DNA from: an uncultured Flavobacteriales bacterium
GTDB taxonomy: Bacteria > Bacteroidota > Bacteroidia > Flavobacteriales_D > Sanyastnellaceae
DNA length: 64,000 bases
Reading direction: 5' to 3'
Assembly: GCA_937974555.1 (NCBI GenBank)
Contig: CALJKR010000071.1
Coordinates: 1-64,000 of the forward strand
Shown: in pieces, positions 34,672 to 44,029 of the stretch
Numbering within the stretch: the stretch's first letter is position 1
How the letters are laid out: each line of letters begins with the position of its first letter
Position numbers and translations under genes: made by a program
The notes under the pieces: model-generated
Told to the model about the DNA's origin: nothing
Seen by the model: only the letters and a program-made list of their open reading frames with translations
Database searches by the model: none

Positions 34672-35534
34672 GAATTGATTCGCTTGAATTCCTGATTTTT
34701 AAGTTCTTTGTTGAACCAAGTGATTTGTCTTTTGGCGTATTGCTTGGTATGAATTTTTATCCACTCAATGGCTTCGGAAAAGGTGTGTAGACCTTGATGG
34801 TGTTCAAATATTTCTTTGTATCCTACGGTATTTAATGCTTGTAAATCCTTGAGTTCATACATGGCCATGGCCTCGTCAGTCAGTCCTTGATCAATCATTT
34901 TATCTACTCGAAGATCAATACGTTCATGTAAGATTTCTTTTTCTGGAAGTACATAATGGTACTCCACATCAAAGGGCAAAGATTTTTTATTTTGTGTTCT
35001 TAAATCGGAAAATTTTTGTCCGGAAATACGAATGACTTCCAATGCGCGCATGACGCGATGGGGATTTTGTAAATCCACTTGGTTTGCGTATTCAGGATCT
35101 TTATTTTGCAATTCCAATTGCAATTCACCAAGTCCATCGGTTTCAAAGATTTGATTCAACTCCAACCTTACCCTTTCATCATGCGGCAGGGGATCGACCC
35201 CATCCAAAAGGACCTTTAAGAATAAACCACTCCCACCCACAAGGACCAGATGTTGGTTTTTTTCCAAAAGTTGGAGCAACATGGGCCACGCTTGCTCCGC
35301 AAATTTCCCTGCACTCAATGGTTCATGAATGCTATGTGAAGCTATAAAATGATGCTTTGCAGCTGCCAATTCATGGGGTTCTGGACGGGCAACGCCAATA
35401 TTCAGCTCACGATAAAACTGCCGGGAATCAAACGAAACAATTTCGCATTGATGGGATTGTGCCAAACCAATGGCGTGGGCTGTTTTCCCTCCCGCTGTTG
35501 GTCCAACAACGACTATGCACTTGTTATTTTTCAC
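34665..35534 (-). CDS. miaA: tRNA dimethylallyltransferase
   Basis: Adds the dimethylallyl group to A37 of tRNAs reading codons that start with U. The 289-residue protein has the P-loop VVGPTAGGKTAHAI, the SFDSRQFYRELNIG motif that contacts the tRNA base, and the GSGLFLKVLLDGVD segment. The length is slightly below average but all motifs are present. The start overlaps the nusB stop by four bases. Confidence 0.95.
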   Translation of the reverse strand: MKNNKCIVVVGPTAGGKTAHAIGLAQSHQCEIVSFDSRQFYRELNIGVARPEPHELAAAKHHFIASHSIHEPLSAGKFAEQAWPMLLQLLEKNQHLVLVGGSGLFLKVLLDGVDPLPHDERVRLELNQIFETDGLGELQLELQNKDPEYANQVDLQNPHRVMRALEVIRISGQKFSDLRTQNKKSLPFDVEYHYVLPEKEILHERIDLRVDKMIDQGLTDEAMAMYELKDLQALNTVGYKEIFEHHQGLHTFSEAIEWIKIHTKQYAKRQITWFNKELKNQEFKRINSY

Positions 35535-36475
35535 TCAATTAATCCGCGACCAATCTTCTTGATTTTTCCTTCTTTGGTCCATTTGGGGATGATTTGATCC
35601 AATATTCCATTCACAAATTGAGCACTCTTGGGGGTGCTATAATATTTGGCCAACTCAATATACTCATTCATGGTAACCTTTACAGGAATGTTGTCAAAAA
35701 TAACAGCTTCAGCTAGCGCCATTTTTAGGATGACCATATCCATAATAGCAATTCGCTCTACTTCCCAATTTTTGGTGTATTGAGAAATGTCTTTTTCCAT
35801 ATCCGCACCCAATGCAAGGGTTTTGCGAAATAGATCTCTGCAATAAGCCTCTTCATCTTCTCCTTCTTTCCAAAGCGGAAGGAAGTTTACATCATCATCG
35901 TTGGGCTTGATGCTTTTGATGGTTCGCAATACCATCGACGCCGCTAGATCCAAATCATCGTTCCAAAAAATACCTTGGTCTTCCATGTATTCTTGAATAT
36001 CCTCATGATTGATGATGAACTTCTTGAAAATGCGCAAGATCAATTCCTTGTCAAACTCAAATCCTCTTTCTTGACTGCCCATGTAGTCTTTGTACTCCTC
36101 TGTCTCTAATAATTCTCTGAATAGTTTTTTAATCAGTTCAGGATTTTCTGTCCATTGAAGATGGTTGTATTTCATGCCACCAGCCAGCGTTCTGCTGTGC
36201 GCCAGAATTCTTAGAATTTCATTGGTGACAAAGCGGGTATTGGGATGCAAGTCTTCATGAGAGGGCAGGCGTTTTTGCATGCCCATTTCAATTTTCTCAA
36301 TGGCCAATTTGTGCATTTCTACCAAAATGCCCATCAATGAAATATACAATTCACGGAAACGGTCAACACTTTCAAATAGCATTTTCTCATATCTCGCGGC
36401 ATCAGGCTTTTCCTCTGTGTAGTAAGCAAAAAGAATTTGCAATACTTTGATTCGAATGTGTCTACGATTCAGCAT
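35531..36475 (-). CDS. nusB: Transcription antitermination factor NusB (long form)
   Basis: A 314-residue protein; classical NusB is about 140 residues, but Bacteroidota carry a long form. It starts MLNRRHIRIKVLQILFAYY, the first helix of NusB, and ends with the usual DMVILKMALAEAV ... NEYIELAKYYSTPKSAQFVNGILD. The middle 150 residues are an insertion without an assigned role. NusB with NusE binds boxA RNA for rRNA antitermination. It is coupled to miaA and lies nine bases after the dehydrogenase gene. Confidence 0.92.
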   Translation of the reverse strand: MLNRRHIRIKVLQILFAYYTEEKPDAARYEKMLFESVDRFRELYISLMGILVEMHKLAIEKIEMGMQKRLPSHEDLHPNTRFVTNEILRILAHSRTLAGGMKYNHLQWTENPELIKKLFRELLETEEYKDYMGSQERGFEFDKELILRIFKKFIINHEDIQEYMEDQGIFWNDDLDLAASMVLRTIKSIKPNDDDVNFLPLWKEGEDEEAYCRDLFRKTLALGADMEKDISQYTKNWEVERIAIMDMVILKMALAEAVIFDNIPVKVTMNEYIELAKYYSTPKSAQFVNGILDQIIPKWTKEGKIKKIGRGLIE

Positions 36476-36484
36476 GGGTAACGA

Positions 36485-37588
36485 TTAAAACTTTTTATTG
36501 ATATTGGCGATAGCAGTGATGCGCTCTTCTGCCATTTTGTTGGCGGCGAGGTAGGTTGGAATTTTTTCATTGTCTGACTTGATCAAACATTTTTCCATGG
36601 TGCCGTAAATGAGTTCAGCCTGACTTAAAGCGGCCTCTCTGCTGTAACCGATGATCTCCCAATAGCAATTGATGATACCGCCTGCATTAACCAAATAATC
36701 AGGCGCGTAGAGCATGCCTTTGTTCATGACCTCAAGACCGTGGATGGATTCATCAGCCAACTGATTGTTGGCAGCACCGCAGATAATCCCACATTTTAAT
36801 TGCGATAAGGTGTCGCTGTTGACAGTCGCGCCCAAGGCACACGGACTATAAATATCCATGTCGTGGGTGTATACATCGGCTGTGGAAATGGCTTTTACGC
36901 CATACTTATTCACCACTTCTTTCACACGATCTTCGTATATGTCGGCTATGGTTACCAATGCATTTTCTTTCACCAAGTGTTGCACCAAGTATTCTCCTAC
37001 GTGACCCACACCTTGTACTACAACCTTTTTACCAGCCAAAGACTCAGAGCCCGTTTGGTGTTTGATGGCTGCTTTCATGGATACATAAACGCCATAGGCG
37101 GTTACTGGAGATGGATCTCCACCGCCATCCATGTAATCAGGTAAACCCACGACATGATCCGTAGACATTTTGATGTACTCCATGTCGCGTGTGCTCATGC
37201 CCACATCCTCAGCAGTGATATATTGACCACTTAGCGTATCTACAAATTTTCCAAAACGGCGAAGCAAAGCTTCGTTTTTTTGGGTGCGTGCATCACCGAT
37301 GATTACGGCTTTTCCGCCACCAATATTTAAACCGGCTAATGCGCTTTTGTAAGTCATTCCGCGTGACAAACGCAGTGCGTCTGTTAATGCGTCTCCTTCA
37401 TTGGCATAAGCCCACATGCGGGTTCCACCTACTGCGGGACCTAATGTTGTGTCGTGAATTGCGATGATTGCTTTGAGACCTGTGGCTTTGTCTTGACAAA
37501 ATACCACTTGTTCGTGATCGAAGTTGGACATACGATCGGTGATGCCAGCGCCCATTTCGTTGGCCATCGAGGAATTGTTTGTACTCAT
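36485..37588 (-). CDS. Glu/Leu/Phe/Val dehydrogenase, leucine-dehydrogenase type
   Basis: A 367-residue NAD(P)-dependent amino acid dehydrogenase that interconverts branched-chain amino acids and 2-oxo acids with ammonia. The catalytic lysine motif is GLNIGGGKAVIIGD, the substrate-binding segment GPAVGGTRMW, and the nucleotide-binding motif VVVQGVGHVGEYL. The sequence fits leucine dehydrogenase rather than glutamate dehydrogenase (which is about 450 residues). It has a well-formed promoter and a hairpin in its short leader, and it heads the operon with nusB and miaA. Confidence 0.9.
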   Translation of the reverse strand: MSTNNSSMANEMGAGITDRMSNFDHEQVVFCQDKATGLKAIIAIHDTTLGPAVGGTRMWAYANEGDALTDALRLSRGMTYKSALAGLNIGGGKAVIIGDARTQKNEALLRRFGKFVDTLSGQYITAEDVGMSTRDMEYIKMSTDHVVGLPDYMDGGGDPSPVTAYGVYVSMKAAIKHQTGSESLAGKKVVVQGVGHVGEYLVQHLVKENALVTIADIYEDRVKEVVNKYGVKAISTADVYTHDMDIYSPCALGATVNSDTLSQLKCGIICGAANNQLADESIHGLEVMNKGMLYAPDYLVNAGGIINCYWEIIGYSREAALSQAELIYGTMEKCLIKSDNEKIPTYLAANKMAEERITAIANINKKF

Positions 37589-37602
37589 TTGATTTCCTAT
37601 TT

Positions 37603-37620
37603 CAATCTGCTTTCAGATTG
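37603..37620 (-). promoter_or_regulatory. Hairpin in the 5' leader of the dehydrogenase gene
   Basis: CAATCTG-CTTT-CAGATTG, a perfect 7-bp stem, 14 bases before the start codon and a few bases after the predicted transcription start. It could stabilise the 5' end, act in translation control or be an operator. Confidence 0.45.
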
Positions 37621-37625
37621 TGGCG

Positions 37626-37658
37626 CAAATATAGACAAAGAATTTGAAGGCCTTCCAA
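37626..37658 (-). promoter_or_regulatory. Promoter of the dehydrogenase-nusB-miaA operon
   Basis: On the reverse strand TTG (37658-37656), a 22-base spacer and a perfect TATATTTG (37633-37626). The leader is about 33 bases. Confidence 0.6.
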
Positions 37659-37669
37659 TGAGAGGGAAT

Positions 37670-37695
37670 AAAAAAAAGGGCCGAAGCCCTTTTTG
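37670..37695. terminator. Bidirectional intrinsic terminator
   Basis: Stem AAAAAGGGC / GCCCTTTTT with a four-base loop. It lies just after the stop of the lysyl-oxidase T9SS gene (minus), with a long T run in that direction. Confidence 0.88.
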
Positions 37696-37697
37696 AA

Positions 37698-40600
37698 TTA
37701 TTCTTTGATCATCCGCATCGCGCCATAGGCATGCGGTGCAGTAAGTACAAAGTGGTATACGCCTGGCGACCAATCTACAATGTTTAAATCCAATCTTTGT
37801 CCGTTAAATTGATGGATGCCTATAACTCTACCTTGAAGATCTACGATTTGAACATGCACGGTCCCCACATGGGTGCCCAATAAAATACTTACTTGGTCAT
37901 GGGCAGGATTAGGAAACAATTGCAATTGGGCTTCCTCTAAATTGTAGTTGACATCTACCGCTCCTTCGTCTACAAATCCATCGCAGTCGTTGTCGATGTT
38001 GTCTAAAATTTCAACGGCTGCTGGATTTAATAGAGGGTCTGAGTCATCACAATCTGCGCTATTGCTCACCATTCCAACGGGTTGTATGCAGAAGTAGCTC
38101 GCAACGCCAGCGCCATATCCATCTTGATCGATGTCGTTGTACCAGGGCGTGGTTAATCCTTCATCCGCCAATCCATTGCAGTTGTCATCCAACCCATTGC
38201 ATGTTTCAATGATGGTTGGATTAATCCCTGCAAAATTATCGTTGCAATCTCCGTTGCATGATGTAAAGCCGTCACCATCGGCATCAAATCCTTCGTCAAT
38301 GATGGAATTGCAGTTGTCATCGATGTTGTTACAAAGTTCAAATGCGTTTGGGTTTGCTAAAGAATTGTTGTCATCACAATCGCCTGCACAGCTGGTAAAT
38401 CCATCATTGTCTTGATCAAAATTCTCATCAATTTGTGAATTGCAGTTGTCATCGGTTTGGTTGCAGGATTCAAAATTTCCAGGATAAATACCTGCGTCAG
38501 CATCGTTGCAATCCGTAGCGTTCATCACATATCCATTGGGTGCTGTGCATCCTTGCCAAACAGTATTGCTTCCATAGCCATCTCCATCGCTATCTAAATA
38601 ATATGTCAATGCATTTGCTACTGTTATGGCATTGGCATAATAGGTAGAATCTGTGAATTGCCCGTCTGAGATAACCAAGGCAAATCCGTAGTTTCCTGGA
38701 GTGTTGTAGGTGACGTTAACAGCGTTGGTTGTCGCGGTTGTAGGAGAACCTCCGGGGAAATACCACAACCTAGAGGTATTGCCAATAGAGTTATCAGTGA
38801 ACGTAATCGCTTGATTCACGCATGCTGCTGAGGTATACTGCGGACTGGCAATCATTGAAGTAACATCAACGCAACTTCCAATTTGTGTCAGCGTGTTGTG
38901 CATATATACATTGATTATGTCCTCAATGTTTTCGATGCAAATGGTGTTGGCCGTTATATTGGCATAGTGGACGCGGATGACGGGAAATGCAGTGAAGTTT
39001 GTAGGAATCATAGTACCCAAGTGTCCCAAGGCGGCTATTTGTGTGCCCTCGTCTTGAAAATACAAATGTGAACTCCAAGTGGTGTTAGGTAATAAACTTT
39101 CAATGGACATGATGGTCGCACCTGAAATGGTAAACTGCAGGGCATTTATAGGCCCATCGGGATTGGTAATGGTGACATCAAAATAACCATCGGTGGTGTT
39201 TAAATTGGCAATGCCTAAAATACTGGTTTCAGTGATGTCTACAATTTCAGGATCCCATGCACAAGGCTCCATCAATCCGGGAAGAATGCCTTGATCTTGT
39301 TGGGTGTGAATGCATTGATCCAGGTACGCAGCATCTGCGATACTGATGGTTCCATCTTGGTTGAGATCATTGCAAGCATTGGGTGTCAGGGTTGAGTTAA
39401 CACTGCCATTTCCGTATGCATTGATATCGCTCAAGTCAAACATGAGATCGCTATTGAGGTCTCCCTTTTTTACTTGCCCAGGGCAATTCCCCATGCAATC
39501 CGGTTGGTTGGTTCCAAAAGGCTGGCCCAAACAATCGGTCAGGACCCCACAAGCGGACATGGGCAGTTTGGTGAAGTTGATTAAATGATCCAAACTATCT
39601 CGCTCAAAACTAAAACACACTTGTGCCCAGTTGTTGTCATAGGCCAGTTCATAATGCCCCAACATGTCGGGATCATGGTCCCAGTTGGTCTTTAATACCA
39701 GATGATAGGTACCGGCAGGAACGTCCGTGACATCCACCCATTGGCATTGAAGACCTGCATTGTATATGTCGTAACAACCCGCGGTGATTCCCATGTTGCC
39801 ACATCCAAATTTGGCCAAGCCGGTGACACATCCCAAGTCCAAAACACAGAACCCGTTTTTAAATCCAATTTCGGGCATCAAATTGCCGTTGTTGTCATAT
39901 AGTTCATAGATGGCATAACCCGCGTAGTGGTAGTGATTGTGGCACAAATCCCAAACAAATTGATCGTTGATGGTGTTGGGTGTTCCTATGTAATAATCTT
40001 GATTTCCAATATTGTCTATGCGGGTGCTGAAGCGAATGATCTCCCGATTTCCCAGTCCTTGAAGACAGCCTTCATTCACCAAACAAGCGTCAGTGCCATT
40101 GATACTCTCTTGGTACATGGAATTGTACAAAAGATTTCCATCAACGCTCAAATCGGGTCCAATGTTGGAGCAATTGGGATCTCCATTATAGTAGCAAGTA
40201 CTGGGCATTTCAGCCAATGGACTGTAATTGCAAGCCAATTCGTCCATACACCCTTGGACTGGACCCATGTATTCAAACAAAACTTGAAAGGCATTGGTTC
40301 CGCAATCATTGTTGTGGTCTCCTACACGCACGTAGTACGTTACACCTCCTTCTAAATATGGGGTGATCTCTGACTGACTTCCGCAGAAATCATCGTTGTA
40401 AGTGTAGGTGGCTTGGTTTGAATCGTCAAAATTGGCCATGTTGCAATAATCATAAATCCAAATCGTGGTGTTGCAATTCGCCAAACCACAAGTACTGATT
40501 TTGTATTGACCATTGACGCTGGGTGTAAAGCTATACCAGGTATTGGGAGAAGGAACGACCAAGGTGTCCAAGGTTGCTACTATAGGGTCTTCGCATGTGC

Positions 40601-42179
40601 TGCCTTGAGGGCAATTGACTTCAACAAAAGTGTAGTTGGCAAAATTGCCTCCGGTGGCTACAAGATTTCCATCCAAGTAAATGGAGTAGCTGCCGTTACC
40701 GTTGTTGCAACATATGCCATTGTTGCCAGTGTCATAAAATTCAACGCGGTGACATTCATCGGAGATACAAAGTGAGGCGTCGTTTGTGGTTCCTTGGGCA
40801 ACCAAAATGTTCTGTCCATTGAATGCTTTCCAACTCGTTTGTTGAGGCAAGTTGTCTGCCGTGATGTCAATGGTCAAATTGTGGGCGCTTGTTACGATAA
40901 TGTTTTGATTAATTGTACTGGTAACACCCATAACATCGGTTACAGTTAATTGCGCTGGATAAATGCCGGGTGTGTTGAAAATGACGGTGGGATTTTCATC
41001 GGTGTTGTTAGAAACCTGGGCATTGGGTATCGACCAAAGCCAGCTGGCCTGATTCCCCAAACTGGTATTGTTGAGTTGATAGGTGAGACAGTTGACTGAA
41101 TTGGCAACGACGTTGTAATTGAAATCCGCTGCGATTGGTGGAAATTCACATGTTCCATTATCAATGGTGGCGCATGTGGAGTAGTTGGAAGCATTTTCAT
41201 CTGTACATCCACTTACGCTCGCAGACGACAAAGAGATGGCAAATACACCTTCCAGGTTGTTATATCCCCCAGCTTGAATGTAGTAGGTGTGGCCGATGAT
41301 CAATTCATCGTCTTCAAAGGCTCCAGCCGTTCCATTTCCTGTAGGACAACCAAATTTGATCATGCTATAATTTCCTGCGGCGTCGTCATCATCACATGCG
41401 ATAATACTTCCGTTACAAGCGTCATATACGGCAATTTGCGTATCCACGAGTTGGGTGGCAGTGGCGTCCGAGGAAGCAGAGGTGGTGATGGTGACATTGC
41501 CACCGGAGTATACAAAACTGAACCATACGTCATGCACAGCGCCACCACAACCGGGAGTTGGGCCAGAAGACGCATTGACATTGGTGACATTTTGCGGACC
41601 CGCATTTGGAGTCAAAGGCACAGCAAAGTCACATGCGTCATTTTGATTTGCAATGACACAAGAACCATCATCAATGGTAGCGCATGAATTGTAGTTGGTC
41701 GCGTTGGGCTCCGTACATCCATTAACGGGCGTTGCTGTAATTTGAATTCCAAATGTGCCAACCAAGCTATTGTATCCTCCCGCTTGGATGTAATATGTAC
41801 TTCCTTGGGTGAGTTGGTTACAAGTTAAAGTTATCTGTGAGCTATACACTCCGTTGAAGTCATCATTGCATGCCAATTGGAGTCCACCGCATCCATTGTA
41901 AACGGCCAGTCGAGTGTCCGTTAATGTTCCGCTCAATTGTGTACCAATGGTTATATCGCCACCTGTGTATACAAAGGAGAACCAAATGTCTTTCATCTGT
42001 GCGGTTCCTCCGCAAGTGGGGTTGGTTGCTTCAGTTACAGTGTTTGCATTGCTAAATGTTTGATAGCCTGAATTGGGTGTGAGCGACAGGGCATTGGTAC
42101 AAATGTCATTCGAAGGGGTTTGGCCTTGCATTGAAAAGGCAAACAAAACAAAAGAGCTGAAAAGCAATAGGTTCTTCAT
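37698..42179 (-). CDS. Giant secreted lysyl-oxidase domain protein with dockerin-like, PKD, MopE-like repeats and T9SS type A tail
   Basis: A 1493-residue exported protein. The signal peptide starts at ATG 42179 (MKNLLLFSSFVLFAFSMQGQ). Domains in order: two repeats ending GC(T)xxNATNYxxCATIDDGSC (about 20-345), a PKD-like domain (about 355-440), further beta domains, a lysyl-oxidase domain (about 670-862), a dockerin-like two-loop calcium segment (about 904-965), a cohesin-like beta region (about 985-1110, tentative), a second PKD domain, four DCDD..NP...C...DDNC...DEG repeats (about 1193-1401, as in MopE-like proteins) and a T9SS type A sorting domain (LQLFPNPAHDQ onward). In the oxidase domain, CHNHYH holds three copper histidines (747, 749, 751). 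K774 (FKNGFC) and Y806 (CYDIY) match the Lys and Tyr that form lysyl tyrosylquinone in animal LOX, and the CQWVDVTDVPAGTYHL segment is intact. It would act outside the cell, oxidising amines or protein lysines; the substrate is unknown. Confidence 0.88.
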   Translation of the reverse strand: MKNLLLFSSFVLFAFSMQGQTPSNDICTNALSLTPNSGYQTFSNANTVTEATNPTCGGTAQMKDIWFSFVYTGGDITIGTQLSGTLTDTRLAVYNGCGGLQLACNDDFNGVYSSQITLTCNQLTQGSTYYIQAGGYNSLVGTFGIQITATPVNGCTEPNATNYNSCATIDDGSCVIANQNDACDFAVPLTPNAGPQNVTNVNASSGPTPGCGGAVHDVWFSFVYSGGNVTITTSASSDATATQLVDTQIAVYDACNGSIIACDDDDAAGNYSMIKFGCPTGNGTAGAFEDDELIIGHTYYIQAGGYNNLEGVFAISLSSASVSGCTDENASNYSTCATIDNGTCEFPPIAADFNYNVVANSVNCLTYQLNNTSLGNQASWLWSIPNAQVSNNTDENPTVIFNTPGIYPAQLTVTDVMGVTSTINQNIIVTSAHNLTIDITADNLPQQTSWKAFNGQNILVAQGTTNDASLCISDECHRVEFYDTGNNGICCNNGNGSYSIYLDGNLVATGGNFANYTFVEVNCPQGSTCEDPIVATLDTLVVPSPNTWYSFTPSVNGQYKISTCGLANCNTTIWIYDYCNMANFDDSNQATYTYNDDFCGSQSEITPYLEGGVTYYVRVGDHNNDCGTNAFQVLFEYMGPVQGCMDELACNYSPLAEMPSTCYYNGDPNCSNIGPDLSVDGNLLYNSMYQESINGTDACLVNEGCLQGLGNREIIRFSTRIDNIGNQDYYIGTPNTINDQFVWDLCHNHYHYAGYAIYELYDNNGNLMPEIGFKNGFCVLDLGCVTGLAKFGCGNMGITAGCYDIYNAGLQCQWVDVTDVPAGTYHLVLKTNWDHDPDMLGHYELAYDNNWAQVCFSFERDSLDHLINFTKLPMSACGVLTDCLGQPFGTNQPDCMGNCPGQVKKGDLNSDLMFDLSDINAYGNGSVNSTLTPNACNDLNQDGTISIADAAYLDQCIHTQQDQGILPGLMEPCAWDPEIVDITETSILGIANLNTTDGYFDVTITNPDGPINALQFTISGATIMSIESLLPNTTWSSHLYFQDEGTQIAALGHLGTMIPTNFTAFPVIRVHYANITANTICIENIEDIINVYMHNTLTQIGSCVDVTSMIASPQYTSAACVNQAITFTDNSIGNTSRLWYFPGGSPTTATTNAVNVTYNTPGNYGFALVISDGQFTDSTYYANAITVANALTYYLDSDGDGYGSNTVWQGCTAPNGYVMNATDCNDADAGIYPGNFESCNQTDDNCNSQIDENFDQDNDGFTSCAGDCDDNNSLANPNAFELCNNIDDNCNSIIDEGFDADGDGFTSCNGDCNDNFAGINPTIIETCNGLDDNCNGLADEGLTTPWYNDIDQDGYGAGVASYFCIQPVGMVSNSADCDDSDPLLNPAAVEILDNIDNDCDGFVDEGAVDVNYNLEEAQLQLFPNPAHDQVSILLGTHVGTVHVQIVDLQGRVIGIHQFNGQRLDLNIVDWSPGVYHFVLTAPHAYGAMRMIKE

Positions 42180-42196
42180 AGGTATAGCGTGTCCTA

Positions 42197-42204
42197 CGAA
42201 GATA
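42197..42204 (-). promoter_or_regulatory. Putative -7 box of the lysyl-oxidase gene
   Basis: TATCTTCG (7 of 8) on the reverse strand, 17 bases before the ATG. A TTG lies 13 bases upstream. It suggests that the gene is transcribed separately from the preceding suhB-mbnH operon. Confidence 0.4.
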
Positions 42205-42247
42205 TGCAATAGTATAGCAAGTCCTTATTCGAGGGGACTGATTTTGA

Positions 42248-43033
42248 TTAGGGTTTGAAAAATTCTTGGGTTAGAAGTTTGAGCTCTTGATGTATTTGAC
42301 CGTTAGAGGCGATGATATCTTCTTCAAAAATGGGGTCTCCATTATGAAAACCACTGACTTTGCCGCCGGCTTCCTGAACAAGAATTACTCCTGCGGCAAC
42401 ATCCCAAGGATTTAATCCATATTCATAAAAGGCTTCAAAACGACCACAAGCCACCCAAGCCAAATCCAAAGCGGCACTTCCCAGTCTGCGGATGCCCCGG
42501 GTCTTTTTCATGAGTGATCGAAAAAGTTCGATGTATTGCTCCTCACGTCCAAAATCATCATACGGAAATCCTGTAACCAATAAACTATCCATCAAGATAT
42601 TTCTGGTGCTGGTTTGAATTTGTTTTCCATTTAAAAAACTACCATTGCCTCTGGAGGCAACAAACATTTCGTCTTTGTTGGGATCATAAATGATTCCAAT
42701 TACGGCTTTGTTTTTATGGCAGAGCGCGACGCTGATACACCATATGGGTACATCATGCAAAAAGTTGGTGGTGCCGTCCAATGGATCGATTACCCAATTC
42801 CACTCCTCAGCTCTTTCTCCAGTACCTTCTTCGGCAATGAACCCGGCCTCAGGAAATAAAGTTTTAAGTCCTTCAACCAAACGTCGCTCACTTACCTTGT
42901 CCACAAAAGAAACCAAATTGTTGGTGGTTTTGATTTCAATCTCTTCGGCATTCACACGTTGTGTTTTCATCCAAAATCCAGTTTCGCGAATGAGTTGTTC
43001 TGCACGGTGTGCCAGGGATAATAGGTCGATCAT
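42248..43033 (-). CDS. Inositol monophosphatase family protein
   Basis: A 261-residue Mg2+-dependent phosphatase of the IMPase/SuhB group. The metal-site motifs are GFIAEEGTG, WVIDPLDGTTNFLH and NPWDVAAGVILVQEAGG, all intact. It may hydrolyse inositol phosphates, or act in sugar phosphate or NADP metabolism; the family is broad and the substrate is not predictable. It lies nine bases after mbnH and is the last gene of the overlapping chain. Its functional link to the copper genes is not obvious. Confidence 0.92.
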   Translation of the reverse strand: MIDLLSLAHRAEQLIRETGFWMKTQRVNAEEIEIKTTNNLVSFVDKVSERRLVEGLKTLFPEAGFIAEEGTGERAEEWNWVIDPLDGTTNFLHDVPIWCISVALCHKNKAVIGIIYDPNKDEMFVASRGNGSFLNGKQIQTSTRNILMDSLLVTGFPYDDFGREEQYIELFRSLMKKTRGIRRLGSAALDLAWVACGRFEAFYEYGLNPWDVAAGVILVQEAGGKVSGFHNGDPIFEEDIIASNGQIHQELKLLTQEFFKP

Positions 43034-43042
43034 GGTGCTAAT

Positions 43043-44029
43043 TTATCGTGTTTTAATCAAGAATGCGTTTCTTGGAAATTGATGTTGCTTATTGAAAACA
43101 AATGCAGTGTCATTGAGGGTTTGCAGGAAGGAAATAACCGCGGTGATTTCATCTTCATTCAGTATTTTTTTTATGACCTCTCTTCCGCTATCATGGGGTA
43201 TATAGTGACTTTCAATACAAACCCTCAGGCTGTTGAAACGGCCATCATGGCCATAGGGACAGGTAAAACCCAAATTGCGCAAAGAGGCGGTCATAAATGT
43301 GTGCCTATCGGTGTGCAATTGGGTCACATTGAAGCGACCCAAATCCTTGTCATTGAGGGTGTCCCAGACACTGTAGAAATTTTCATTCTGAAACAATGGC
43401 GGGGTATGGCAACGGATGCATTGCACGTTGAAAATATCTTCTCCGCGACGCTGCTTTTCATTGAGATTGATTTGACCAAGCTGATATCGATCGTACAATG
43501 CATTCATGCTGATCAGGGAATTTTCAAAGGCCGCAATACTGGCAAGAAATGTCTTTTTGTTCATGGAGCTATCGCCCCAAGCCGCGAAGGACGCCGCACG
43601 ATAAAAGGGGTTTTGATTCACGGCGGCGATAGCGGAGTCGATATCTCCACCCATTTCCCTTGATGAGTGGATTGGAGCCAATGCTTGAAGATCCAGACGA
43701 TGGATTGCCCCATCACGCATGAATATCTTCCGCCAAGCCAAATTGAAAAGTGGTGGTGCATTTCGATTCCCGATGCTGTCAAAATTTCCGTGGGATAGGG
43801 CATGGTCTGTATGGGCAAAGGCGTGGTAAGAAGAATGACAAGATGCGCAGGAGGTTTGTTTGTCTGCAGAGAATTGAACGTCGTAAAACAATATCCTGCC
43901 CAATTCTATCTTGAGCGAATCTTGTTGGGTTGGATGACTGGGGAAAAGAGCAGTTTTTTTTTCAGGAGAAAACCCGACGCAAAAAAGAACCGATACAACA
44001 ACCAAAAAAAAGGAAAAATTACTTTTCAT
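43043..44029 (-). CDS. mbnH: MbnH-like di-haem peroxidase (MauG / cytochrome c peroxidase family)
   Basis: A 328-residue exported di-haem protein with signal peptide (MKSNFSFFLVVVSVLFCVGF). Two haem-binding motifs CASCH (61-65) and CIRCH (204-208) and the C-terminal PYGHDGRF motif are those of the cytochrome c peroxidase/MauG family. Its neighbour is an MbnP-type protein, the known partner of MbnH enzymes. MbnH oxidises a tryptophan of MbnP to kynurenine, making a copper site, so I assign it to this group by context. A plain peroxidase is the alternative. The start at 44029 overlaps the mbnP stop by 11 bases, indicating coupled expression. Confidence 0.82.
   Translation of the reverse strand: MKSNFSFFLVVVSVLFCVGFSPEKKTALFPSHPTQQDSLKIELGRILFYDVQFSADKQTSCASCHSSYHAFAHTDHALSHGNFDSIGNRNAPPLFNLAWRKIFMRDGAIHRLDLQALAPIHSSREMGGDIDSAIAAVNQNPFYRAASFAAWGDSSMNKKTFLASIAAFENSLISMNALYDRYQLGQINLNEKQRRGEDIFNVQCIRCHTPPLFQNENFYSVWDTLNDKDLGRFNVTQLHTDRHTFMTASLRNLGFTCPYGHDGRFNSLRVCIESHYIPHDSGREVIKKILNEDEITAVISFLQTLNDTAFVFNKQHQFPRNAFLIKTR

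Noticed and set aside
37970..38620. Regular repeats that resemble a CRISPR or tandem DNA repeat
   Set aside because: They encode the DCDD...DEG protein repeats of the LOX protein; the units are diverged, lack constant spacers and are in frame.
40946..41687. Several medium-length frames on both strands inside the LOX gene
   Set aside because: They overlap a continuous domain-rich coding frame and show no independent family features.
10213..42220. TTG at a 13-base distance from the -7 box in dnaX, S41 and LOX as a new -33 spacing
   Set aside because: Only a few cases, TTG is frequent in this DNA, and other good promoters here (trxA 18, dehydrogenase 22) fit the usual spacing.
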